Assembly (NCBI RefSeq): GCF_038396755.1
Contig: NZ_CP149822.1
Span: 992,001-1,056,000 of the forward strand
Source: Chitinophaga pollutisoli
GTDB lineage: Bacteria > Bacteroidota > Bacteroidia > Chitinophagales > Chitinophagaceae
DNA length: 64,000 bases
Direction of reading: 5' to 3'
Shown here: piece by piece, positions 46,507 through 55,399 of the stretch
How positions within the stretch are numbered: the first letter of the stretch is position 1
How the letters are laid out: each line of letters begins with the position of its first letter
Notes under the pieces: generated by a model
Database searches by the model: none
Told to the model about the DNA's origin: nothing
What the model saw: only the letters and a program-made list of their open reading frames with translations
Made by a program: the position numbers and the translations under genes

Positions 46507-47999
46507 TTAAAACGGACCTGGTTTTGTAATTGACGTCGCGTTTCGACGGCTACCGGGCATGGTACCGCGCTTACCCTTTTCCGGCAATGCTTTGTTGCTC
46601 CACCTGTCTGACCAATCGGGCGTGAGGTCTGCTGGCTGATCGTCGCCGGTTTCCTTTTTCCAGATGGCCAGGATGCCGGCAAGGTGTTCTTGCTGTTTAC
46701 GATACTTCTTTTGGCCGTAAAGGTTGATGAGCTGGTCTTTGTCTTTCACATAGTTGTACAGCTCGAATGGCGGCTGCGGCGTGATGAAGATGGCGGCCTG
46801 TTGCGGGGTGGCCTTGCCTGAAAGGTATAGTTTTTTCAGTTCAGTGCCGGCCGGCCCACCCATGATATCGGTGGCGCCAATATTGCTTTGTTCCGGAAGC
46901 CCGTTTTCGATGTAGAGGAACGCATCGCTCCGGACCATCCGTTCATAAGCTTTAAAGCTATGCCAGTTATGCTCAGCGAAAACATAATTCCGGAATTTCG
47001 CACCCGGCTCCGCCAGCAGTTTCGTGAAGCTTCTCCCCTGCACGGAGGCGCATTCGGGCAGCCCGGCAACTTCCAGTATCGTGGGCGCGATATCGATCAC
47101 GCTGACCAGGCTCGCCGACACCATATTGCGTGCTTGCATACCCGCAGGCCAGTGAATTACCAATGGCGTTTTGATGCCGTCATCATACATCCGGGTTTTA
47201 TTCCTGGGGAATGGCCGGCCGTTGTCCGCCATAACGATGATGAGCGTGTTATCGAGGATACCCTGGGCCTTCAGTTCTTCCACTGCTTTCCCTACATAAT
47301 GATCGAAACGGCTGACTTCTTCGTAATACCGCGCGAGGTCGTCGCGCGTTGCTTCCGTGTTTGCCAGGTTGTCAGGCACTTTTACCTCGCCAGCCGAATA
47401 CCGGACAGGCTTGGCGCCCTTATCCCATCCGCGGTGCGCGTCCTGCGCGGCAAACCACATGAAAAAAGGTTTGTCTTTCGGGCGTTGCTGCAGATATTCG
47501 ACCCACTTACCGCCGCCGCCGGGGCCGCCGCCGTCGGCATGCGAGCCGCCCGTTCTGTCGAATGCGTCCAGGAATTCGCCGTCGGGCTTGATCCCGGAGG
47601 ATCCCAGATGCCATTTGCCCGCCTGGGCGGTGTAGTATCCGTGTTGCTTTAACAGTTTCGGGAAGGCTACCTGGCCGGGGGGATAGGCGTGTGCAATTCG
47701 GCCGCGCCGGTGTTATGCGGGTACCTGCCGGTCAAAATGCTGGCCCTGCTGGGACTGCAGGAACTGGTCGTGAGATAGGCGTTGGAAAACCGCAGCCCGT
47801 TTTTCGCCAGTTTATCGATTTCGGGTGTTTTGATGATGGGGTGCCCCATGCATCCCAGGTCGTTGTAGGATACGTCGTCTGCAATGAATATGACGATATT
47901 CGGTTTTCCGGTTTGTGCGTGCAGGTTGCTAGTTGAAATGAACGGACCGGCCATAAGGGCGGCCATACAGGCGGCTACCTGCTTCAGGAGCATCTTCAT
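46507..47999 (-). CDS. Sulfatase, cysteine type, interrupted by a frameshift
   Basis: Second exported sulfatase, first gene of the pair. The signal region MKMLLKQVAACMAALMAGPF, the metal site IFIADDVSYNDLGCMGHP and the formylglycine motif CSPSRASILTGRYPHNTG lie in the first frame. The rest (FMWFAAQDAHRGWDKGAKP, VIVMADNGRPFPRNKT, FAEHNWH) lies in another. The break is at a G6 run (47677-47682); one more base gives TPIPPGQVAFPKLLKQHGYY and TAQAGKWHLGSSG. The restored protein has about 497 residues. AEHNWHSF late in the protein resembles heparan-type sulfatases (SGSH-like), but this is tentative. Confidence 0.9.
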
Positions 48000-48293
48000 A
48001 AAGTGGAATTTTTCGGATCGACTGCTAAAATGCAAAAAACAACGTCAAATTCCGAGCTTTATTTCCTTTTCTTCCTGTCGGACCGCAATATCTGCCTACT
48101 GAAGGCTACGCTATATTAAGTGCGGGTGGGTTGAATTGCGTCTGTCATAATGCTATGTTTTATATTCAAAGCTGGTAAGTTAACGCCCGCATGCCGCCTG
48201 CAAAAAAATAGGGCCGGAATAGTCCGGCCCAAGTTCAAACATCTGACGTCCCGTACGTCAATCATCCCAACCTAGTTAAACGCGCTGTCATCT
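48000..48293 (-). other. Gap between sulfatase and MutS-like genes, with a terminator
   Basis: These 294 bp hold a clear minus-strand terminator at 48202-48230: stem GGGCCGGA/TCCGGCCC with loop ATAG, followed on the minus strand by TATTTTTTTG. It ends the long locus 4 operon. The remaining bases upstream of the sulfatase should hold its promoter, but I could not define it. Confidence 0.75.
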
Positions 48294-49592
48294 TTACTCT
48301 TGTTCAAGCATTTCTATGATTCCCTCCTTACGGATGAGCACCATACCATGCCGGTCGTCTGTAATTCCATTTTTCAACCGGTAAGTATACACGGGTTGAG
48401 CGCCATCCATAACGGTAGGCATATACGCAAAGCGTATTTTTTCATTTGGGTTGCTTAAGGCCTCGCCGACTTCCGTGATATGGGTAGAAATGATATAGAA
48501 ACAGTTATCATATGCCAAAAACGCCCTCGTGCAAGCCAGCGTTGCGTCGTACGCGTCTTTCACATTGGTTCCCTTGAAAAGCTCATCGAAAAGCACCAAC
48601 AGGTTCCGGCCGGCGCCCACTTCCTCCGCTACTTTCTTCACCCTTTTTACTTCCGCATAAAAATGGCTATAGCCCTGGTTTAAATTATCGGCCACATTTA
48701 TGGAGGAAAACAGGCCATCCATTACGGAAAACTCCATATAACCGGCGGCCACGGGGAAACCCATATGTGCCAGGTACATTGCGATGCCGAAGGATTTCAT
48801 GAAGGTGGACTTGCCCGCCATATTGGCGCCTGTAAGAAAAAGCATATTGGTTTGCCGGTCCAGCCAGATTGGATTTGCTATTGCGCCTGCCAGCCCGGGA
48901 TGCCTGATGGCACTTGCTTTTAACAGGCGTACGCGTGCCGGCATAGCCGTTGCATAAGTAAAACCGCGTTCCCGCGCTACGCCGCTTACGGCTATGAACA
49001 CATCTGTTTCGTAAATAAAATCCAGCAAAGCAGACATTTCGCGGCGCATTACGTGGCGCAACAGCAAATCGCACCGTGCCATCAACGGCAGAGATGTTAA
49101 TACATCTTCCACACCTAGCCAGTTGAGCCTGGGGTTGGCAAATATGATCCGAATGGGCGCTGCGAATGGCCCTTCCAATCGAAAAGCCAGTTCCCTCGCA
49201 CTGCATAGGATTTCAATTGCGGCGGCCAAACCCTCTTTCAAGCCGTTGTATCGCTCATCCCGCAACAAGCTGCGCGCCGCTTTCATTTGCGCCAAAACAG
49301 TTAGCGAACCAAGGTAACTTCCCGCGCCTCCGGAGTTTAAATAATTCTCCGCCAGGGCCAGTGTTTTCCGGTTGAACGGGAAGGCCATCTGATTATCCTG
49401 GAAATACTGAAAAACGGCGGAACGCCTGTTAATAGCTTCGTAATCCGTAAAAGGATTACGGAACATTTCCTCCAACAGCTTTTCGCCACCGGGTGTATGC
49501 ACTTTGTTAAAAATGCTGAATATGGAATGCTGGCGGAATTTACCTAACAGGTTCAGATCGTCCAGCGTTTGCTGATCGGCGATAAAATTCAT
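48294..49592 (-). CDS. MutS-like ATPase without mismatch-recognition domain (copy A)
   Basis: Protein of 432 residues with the MutS core only. Helical lever/clamp-like sequence (about 10-230; QHSIFSIFNKVHTPGGEKLL, FRNPFTDYEAINRRSAVFQY) precedes the ATPase. Walker A is GANMAGKSTFMK near residue 255, Walker B and signature are LLVLFDELFKGTNVKDAYDA, and a switch segment IISTHITEVGEAL follows. The N-terminal mismatch-binding domain of MutS and the Smr domain of MutS2 are absent. The ATG overlaps the stop of copy B by four bases. It is the last gene of the locus 4 operon. Function unknown. Confidence 0.88.
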   Translation of the reverse strand: MNFIADQQTLDDLNLLGKFRQHSIFSIFNKVHTPGGEKLLEEMFRNPFTDYEAINRRSAVFQYFQDNQMAFPFNRKTLALAENYLNSGGAGSYLGSLTVLAQMKAARSLLRDERYNGLKEGLAAAIEILCSARELAFRLEGPFAAPIRIIFANPRLNWLGVEDVLTSLPLMARCDLLLRHVMRREMSALLDFIYETDVFIAVSGVARERGFTYATAMPARVRLLKASAIRHPGLAGAIANPIWLDRQTNMLFLTGANMAGKSTFMKSFGIAMYLAHMGFPVAAGYMEFSVMDGLFSSINVADNLNQGYSHFYAEVKRVKKVAEEVGAGRNLLVLFDELFKGTNVKDAYDATLACTRAFLAYDNCFYIISTHITEVGEALSNPNEKIRFAYMPTVMDGAQPVYTYRLKNGITDDRHGMVLIRKEGIIEMLEQE

Positions 49593-50929
49593 ACGACTGA
49601 TTTTTTACGTAGCCCGGCAGCCAATAGGCTTAATATGCCTTCGTTTTGAATAATGACCATGCCATGCCGGTCGTTGGTGATGCCTGCTTCCAGTTTATAG
49701 GAATACACCGGGTGCGTGCCGTTCATAAACGTGGGCAGAAACAGGAATTGCATATCCGGAACGGTATTCTTCAATGCAGCCCCCGCTTCAATAATATGGG
49801 TGGAAATAACAAAAAAACTGTTCTTCCTGCGGGCGAAGCCGCCAGCTACGGCTACTGTGCCATCGTAAGCATCTTTCACATTGGTGCCGCGGAATAGTTC
49901 GTCGAATATGATGAACAGGCGTTTTCCACTGTTCACTTCCTGCACTATCTTCTTTACGCGTAGTACTTCTGCATAAAAGTGACTGGCGCCGGCGCCCAGG
50001 TTATCGGGCAGGTTAATGGTGGTGAACATACCGTCCATAACCGTAAACTCCATGCTGGCAGCCGGCACGGGAAACCCGATATGTGCCAGGTACAGGGCAG
50101 TTCCCAGGCATTTCATGAAGGTGGATTTCCCGGCCATATTGGCACCGGTAAGGAAGATAAAATTACCAGATGCCGTCATTTCAACCGTATTGGGAACCGC
50201 ATTCTTAACCAATGGATGGAAAACACCGCGCAATTGCAATGACAGCGCTTCACCGGAACGCGTTCTGGGGAAAACGAAGCCTTGGCTGGCCGCCACTTTC
50301 CCGGCTGAAATATAAGCGTCCATTTCATACAGGTGCAGCAACAACCGGCGCATCTCATCCCGGTAGCGGAAACGCAAGACGGTATCGAACCCTGCAAGCG
50401 CATCCGCAGGCAGTTTATCTTTCCCGGCCAGCATTCTCCGGAAAGCAGGCAATTTCAATATTGCCCTGATGCTGGCTATTTCCCCCTGGTAAGGATCGCT
50501 CTCCTGCAGCTGGAACCTGGATATAAAAGCCGACACATCCCTGATCAGGGATACTATTTCCTGCACGGCATGCAGCATTTGTTTTTCCGCCACAGCAGGT
50601 GCAATAATGCCGGCAACTTTTCCAGCCAGGGATGTTTGCCTGGCGGATAAACGGGTGCGTTCATCGCGGTTGGCCAGGTAGCGCTCCGCTTCATCAAAGT
50701 AAGCGCTCTTAAATGGAAACGCCCAAGCCTGTGCCGCAAAATACCGCAAGATAGATGCGCGGCGGTTAATGGCGGCTTCATCAGACAGGGGCTTGCGGAA
50801 CATTTCCTCCAACACCGCCGCACCGCCTATTGTGGCGCAGCGGTTGAAGAGGCCGAATATGGATCGCTGCTCCTCTTTGTTGAATATGTCAAGATCGTTT
50901 ATCGTTTGCTGGTCGATGGAAAAAGCCAT
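49589..50929 (-). CDS. MutS-like ATPase without mismatch-recognition domain (copy B)
   Basis: Paralogue of copy A, 446 residues. The same order of parts is seen: SIFGLFNRCATIGGAAVLEE, FRKPLSDEAAINRRASILRY, Walker A GANMAGKSTFMK near residue 260, LFIIFDELFRGTNVKDAYDG, VISTHIIEAGAAL, and a matching C-terminus (YSYKLEAGITNDRHGMVIIQ). The ATG at 50929 was chosen over an upstream frame because it gives the same start as copy A (MAFSIDQQTINDLDIFNK against MNFIADQQTLDDLNLLGK). It lies 1 nt after the TlpA gene and overlaps copy A. A heterodimer of A and B is likely by analogy with MutS-family pairs. Confidence 0.88.
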   Translation of the reverse strand: MAFSIDQQTINDLDIFNKEEQRSIFGLFNRCATIGGAAVLEEMFRKPLSDEAAINRRASILRYFAAQAWAFPFKSAYFDEAERYLANRDERTRLSARQTSLAGKVAGIIAPAVAEKQMLHAVQEIVSLIRDVSAFISRFQLQESDPYQGEIASIRAILKLPAFRRMLAGKDKLPADALAGFDTVLRFRYRDEMRRLLLHLYEMDAYISAGKVAASQGFVFPRTRSGEALSLQLRGVFHPLVKNAVPNTVEMTASGNFIFLTGANMAGKSTFMKCLGTALYLAHIGFPVPAASMEFTVMDGMFTTINLPDNLGAGASHFYAEVLRVKKIVQEVNSGKRLFIIFDELFRGTNVKDAYDGTVAVAGGFARRKNSFFVISTHIIEAGAALKNTVPDMQFLFLPTFMNGTHPVYSYKLEAGITNDRHGMVIIQNEGILSLLAAGLRKKSVV

Positions 50930-50930
50930 A

Positions 50931-51960
50931 TCAATTATTATTTCTGTTGCCAAAGATTGCTGCCAGTTTATGCTCCAGTTTTTCCCCGCGGATATAGCGG
51001 GCAATGATAACGCCGTTGGGATCCAGGAGGAAGCTGGCGGGAATAGCCGCTACTTTGTACTTCTTTGCGGCGGCGTTTTCCCAGCCCTGCAGGTCGGAGA
51101 GTTGCTGCCAGGGCAATTCATCGGTGTGAATGGCATCTATCCACCTCATTTTATCCGGCTGGCGGTCCAGCGACACGCCCAATACGGTAAACCCGGTATC
51201 GTTGTACTGGTGGTACAATTTCACGAGGTTGGGATTTTCGGCACGGCAGGGGCCGCACCAGCTGGCCCAAAAATCCAGCAGTACATATTTGCCGCGGAAA
51301 TCCTTGAGGGAAACCATTCTGCCGGAAGTATCGGCCATAGTAAAATCCGGTGCGGTCCTGCCCAGCAGGATATGGTCTGTTTCAATATCCATTTCCGCAG
51401 GCGTTTGGCCGGCCGGCTGTTCATGGTATGCATAGAACGTGCGCCGGTTAAAGCAATGGCGGTGTCCTTTTCGAGGTTGCTTTTCCGCACCAGCAGATCT
51501 ATGAGGGCGGTTGCATAGTTCGATTCGGGGTGCTGGCGGATCCATTGGCTGATACTGTCTGTTCCACCGGCAGACGCCGCTTCCACTTCCATGAATTCAG
51601 TGGTGAAAATATCTCCGGAATACCGGGGGACTTCAGCCCGCCGCTGTTGCACTTTATGTTTACAACACCCGAGTCGAGGAAAACAAGCAGTTTATCTTCC
51701 GGCTTCGGTATGGAGCCGATCCACATTTCGTACCATTCCGCTTCACCGGCGGCAATGGGGATTTGCAGGCTGAACCTGCCAGCCTCGGCCGGCACGTACT
51801 TCGCTTCATCATATTTTCCCTCCGGTGCGTAATACACCAACTCACCCGCTTGCAGCCCTTCCACTTCGGCGCCAATTCTCACGCCTCTTTCACTTGCCTG
51901 GCTACATGCTCCCAGCCAAAAAACGATCAGGCTGCTTAACAGGAACGCTATATTCTTCAT
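50931..51960 (-). CDS. TlpA-like thiol-disulfide oxidoreductase (locus 4), two apparent frameshifts
   Basis: Exported lipoprotein-like redox protein. The start MKNIAFLLSSLIVFWLGACS has a lipobox Cys; a DUF4369-like part (AEVEGLQAGELVYYAPEGKY) follows. The thioredoxin domain has APDFTMADTSGRMVSLKDF, DFWASWCGPCRAENPNLVKL and AIPASFLLDPNGVIIARYIR. Three frames carry the parts. One break is at a G5 run (51625-51629), and one lies between about 51400 and 51470, not at an obvious run. Two added bases give about 343 residues, normal for the family. With two breaks in one gene, true decay is somewhat more likely here than elsewhere. Confidence 0.8.
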
Positions 51961-51978
51961 GATTTTCAATGTTTAAAA

Positions 51979-54288
51979 CTATTTACGTTTGCGCCGGATC
52001 AGTAATACGATGGCAAAAAGGACGACTACTACCGGCAATACCCATATGAAAGCGAGCTTGATGCCGGAAAACCCTTTATCACTCAGGTTTATGCGCGCAT
52101 CCTTCGGTGCTTTAGTAGGCAACTCAACGGGGAAGATGTCGTTGCTAAACCATTTGAAAAGTCCGGTTACGAACGGAAAGTTGCTCCGGCCGTAAAGCAT
52201 CAATGCGGCGTTGCTCAGGAAATCGCCGTCTCCGGCAACAATAATCCGCTGTTCCCTGCCGCCTGTTTTGCGGCTCAGTGCCACTACAGGAGCGAAGATC
52301 CCACTGGTATCGCCGCCGGCTTCATCGAACACTACGGCTGCGGAATCTTTTACTACGGGGCCCATTTTCAGCCATTGATGGTTATTGGAAACCAGCAGTG
52401 GTTCTGCCAGGAAACCCTTCTCGGCTGCATGCTGGTAATCCAGCGCTGCGGCCCCCGGCAGCAGAATAGCAGCATTGTTGTAATACAAGCCAGCAACGCC
52501 CTGGGAAAGGCCACCGGCCTCCTTTGTAAGCCGGGCCTGGAGTAAGTCCGGCACCTCTCCTGGTTGACTGGCAACGAGTGTTCCCGGCATTACCTCCAAG
52601 CCCAGCATATCCAACAACGGTTTCGTCACTTCTCCCTTACCCGGCTCCGTAGTAATAAGCAAATTGCCGCCATTATTGATATAACGGCGCATGATATCCA
52701 ACTGCGACGTGCTAAATGCTGTTTTGGGGTCGCTAACTATCAAAACCTTCAGATCTTTGGGTATTTCCACTTCCCCGGCAACGCTTGTTATATCAAAGCC
52801 ATTGTTAATTAAGGCCGCCCTTACTTCTTTAACAGTGGAAAAATTAGCATAATTGCGTTGCCCGCCGGTGTTCCACTCGCGTTGCAACTGGCCTTCAAGG
52901 AAACCTATTTTTTGAATGGAATTTGGTGCGGTGAGCCTTTTGAGGCTGGCGGCAAACTGCGCTTCGCTCGGCCAAACCTCGCGGTCATCAAACATTCGCA
53001 ACAGGGAGGTTTTGCCTTTATATTTCAGCTCAAGCACCATTTTTGCATCTTCCTCTTTGAGATGGGTGAATTGCCTATATATTTCCGGCTTATTGAACCC
53101 TTCCAGTGACACATCGTAAATCCTGGCAAAATCATACGCAGCACTGTCCAATGTTTTGCCCCTGTAAGTCCTTTCAAACCCATAGGAATTAGTATTGCTG
53201 GTATCATAATAATAAAAGAATTTATAGTCGATCGGTTTAAAGCGGGTGTATTTCTCCCAGATGTGGAGGTACTTATTCCGTTCCCTGGCGGCGCCATGCG
53301 AGTAGCGCGGATCCAACAAGTTTACGTAAGCAGTTAATTGCAGCGGCTCGTCGCCGGTTGATTTCAGCAGTTCCTGCATGTAATTGGAGAGTGTTTGGGT
53401 TTGCTGGCTGGTAACGTCGAGGTACGCGGTTAGCTTCGGGCGGGATGTTGCATACACCAATACAAGGACTGTAACCATTACCGCTATGTAGCGCGTTGCG
53501 CGCAGCCACCCCGGTTTATGCTCCTGCTCGCTTTTGAGCCGCAATATCGTGAAGGAAATGAACGCGGCGGTGATGATGAGGAAATACAATATATCCCTGG
53601 AGCTAACCAGGCCATCCAGCATGTCCTGCGAACGGGATCCCAATGAAAGATGGTAGGTAATATCGCGCACCAGGTCAATATCCTGCCAAACCTTACCCAC
53701 ATACTGCAGGAACGCAAATACGGCCAGCGTGCTCAACGCAGCTACCACCTGGTAAGCCGTAAGGCTGCTCATGAACAGTCCGATAGCTGCATAGGTGCTC
53801 AGCAGCAGTAAAACAACAGCTAACCCCATCAATGCAAGGCCCGCATCCGCATGTGGAATAATCATGCAGGTAACTGCGGCAAAAGCGCCCAGGATGGCCA
53901 CCAGCAAAAGGTTATACATCACCATTGCCATAAATTTCCCTAACACAATCTGCGAGGTTCTAACCGGCGAAGAATACAGCAGCCGGATGGCACCGCTGCT
54001 CACTTCGCGGCTGATAAGGCCCATAGTTAATAGCGGCAGGTACAGGAACATTTTATCCAGCACAACCGAAAACAGTCCCATTCTCGGACTTGCCAGTAAA
54101 ATAGATGTTAAGGGCATAGGGCTGGCAGGATAAAGTCGCGACATCTGCTGGCCGGTGAGCATATTGTTCAGTACTTCGCTGAAACTTATGCCACAGTGAA
54201 CAGTGAATATGATCAGCAACAGCCATGCAATTGGCGAATAAAACTGGTTGCTCAGTTCAACCCGAGCAATGTTGAATATTTTTTTCAT
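51979..54288 (-). CDS. Fused ABC permease and GldG-like protein
   Basis: Inner-membrane protein of 769 residues that joins two parts usually encoded by separate genes. The N-terminal half has six or so membrane helices of an ABC-2/GldF-type permease (IARVELSNQFYSPIAWLLLI, GLISREVSSGAIRLLYSSPV). The C-terminal part (about 290-740) is a GldG/ABC_transp_aux-like periplasmic domain (KLTAYLDVTSQQTQTLSNYM, VLIVSDPKTAFSTSQLDIMR, GGNLLITTEPGK) ending in a last helix (FIWVLPVVVVLFAIVLLIRR). It lies 26 nt after the ATPase gene. In gliding Bacteroidota GldA/F/G form one ABC complex; gliding itself is not implied here. Confidence 0.88.
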   Translation of the reverse strand: MKKIFNIARVELSNQFYSPIAWLLLIIFTVHCGISFSEVLNNMLTGQQMSRLYPASPMPLTSILLASPRMGLFSVVLDKMFLYLPLLTMGLISREVSSGAIRLLYSSPVRTSQIVLGKFMAMVMYNLLLVAILGAFAAVTCMIIPHADAGLALMGLAVVLLLLSTYAAIGLFMSSLTAYQVVAALSTLAVFAFLQYVGKVWQDIDLVRDITYHLSLGSRSQDMLDGLVSSRDILYFLIITAAFISFTILRLKSEQEHKPGWLRATRYIAVMVTVLVLVYATSRPKLTAYLDVTSQQTQTLSNYMQELLKSTGDEPLQLTAYVNLLDPRYSHGAARERNKYLHIWEKYTRFKPIDYKFFYYYDTSNTNSYGFERTYRGKTLDSAAYDFARIYDVSLEGFNKPEIYRQFTHLKEEDAKMVLELKYKGKTSLLRMFDDREVWPSEAQFAASLKRLTAPNSIQKIGFLEGQLQREWNTGGQRNYANFSTVKEVRAALINNGFDITSVAGEVEIPKDLKVLIVSDPKTAFSTSQLDIMRRYINNGGNLLITTEPGKGEVTKPLLDMLGLEVMPGTLVASQPGEVPDLLQARLTKEAGGLSQGVAGLYYNNAAILLPGAAALDYQHAAEKGFLAEPLLVSNNHQWLKMGPVVKDSAAVVFDEAGGDTSGIFAPVVALSRKTGGREQRIIVAGDGDFLSNAALMLYGRSNFPFVTGLFKWFSNDIFPVELPTKAPKDARINLSDKGFSGIKLAFIWVLPVVVVLFAIVLLIRRKRK

Positions 54289-54314
54289 GTAACAATTTCT
54301 ACTTCGGTGAAGTA

Positions 54315-55253
54315 TTATTTTTTGTAGTTGGACAGGTGGGCAAAAATTTCGTCGAGCGCCAGTTTATCCGGACCAAATTCGCGCAGCTGCCAGTTTTCCC
54401 TGACGCTGGCCTGTATAAGGTGGTCTGTCAAAATATTGGCGTTATATTGCTCGGCATTAAAGTAAACGCGCACCCGTTGCCCGGTGAGGAATTCCACCCT
54501 GGAAACGCCGGGCATGGCCAGCAGCTTTTCTTCCGGAGGGGGCGCATCCAGCCGCATCAGCACGCTATGCGGGGCTATGTAGTTGTTAAATGCTTCAATG
54601 GTGTCGGAGAAAACAATTTTGCCAGCATCCACCATTTTTATTTCGCGGCAAAGCACCTGCACTTCTGAAAGTATGTGCGTAGAAACGATCACCGCCCTTT
54701 CCTGCGCTATATCCTTAATGAGTGCGCGTACTTCCAGTATCTGGTTGGGATCGAGGCCGTTGGTGGGCTCATCCATTACCACCAGTTTGGGTTGATGGAT
54801 GATGGCCTGGGCAATGCCCACACGCTGGCGGTAGCCTCCCGAGAGGTTGCCTATCAGCCGTTTGCTGAAATGGCCAATCCCGCAACGTTCTTTTACATCC
54901 GCCAGCGCTCCCTGTACCTTTTTGGGATGGATATCACGAAGCTGCGCACAGTAAATGAGATACTCGTCTACCGTTAAATCCAGGTGCAGGGGCGCCACCT
55001 GCGGCAAAAAACCGATGCGCTTTTTGGCTTCCACAGGATGTTTGGCCATATCAATGCCATCGATGAACACATTTCCCTCCGTTTGCCGCAGCGCGCCGCA
55101 GAGGATGTTCATGGTGGTGGATTTACCCGCTCCGTTTGCACCAAGCAACCCCACAACGCCTACCCTGTTCACCACAAGGTTGATGTTGCGTATTGCCCAG
55201 GGGCCGCCATAGCGGTGCGATAGATTCTCTATTTTTACAATATTTTTCTCCAT
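54315..55253 (-). CDS. ABC transporter ATP-binding protein (GldA-like)
   Basis: ATPase of 312 residues that should pair with the fused permease encoded next. Walker A GANGAGKST (about residue 40), Q-loop FLPQVAPLHLDLTVDEYLIY, signature LSGGYRQRVGIAQAI, Walker B LVVMDEPTNGLDP and H-loop VSTHI are all present. The C-terminal extension (EEKLLAMPGVSRVEFLTGQR) is of the ABC-2/GldA type. It follows susD after 146 nt, in the same direction. The gap holds no obvious terminator, so read-through from the Sus genes is possible. Confidence 0.94.
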   Translation of the reverse strand: MEKNIVKIENLSHRYGGPWAIRNINLVVNRVGVVGLLGANGAGKSTTMNILCGALRQTEGNVFIDGIDMAKHPVEAKKRIGFLPQVAPLHLDLTVDEYLIYCAQLRDIHPKKVQGALADVKERCGIGHFSKRLIGNLSGGYRQRVGIAQAIIHQPKLVVMDEPTNGLDPNQILEVRALIKDIAQERAVIVSTHILSEVQVLCREIKMVDAGKIVFSDTIEAFNNYIAPHSVLMRLDAPPPEEKLLAMPGVSRVEFLTGQRVRVYFNAEQYNANILTDHLIQASVRENWQLREFGPDKLALDEIFAHLSNYKK

Positions 55254-55399
55254 TTCTTTTGTTATGATTTATTCAACAGGCAAAGTGTTCCCTACCCGCA
55301 TTGTAAGCCGGAATGGTAGCGCTTGCTTCTCTAACTATTTTGAAAAAAGGAGCGGCTGTGTGTGCCTGATAAAAGGGCAGGCGTATTATTTGAAGGCAG

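Noticed and set aside
48294..50929. Calling the two genes mutS mismatch repair
   Set aside because: Both lack the N-terminal mismatch-binding domain and are half the size of MutS; no mutL is near.
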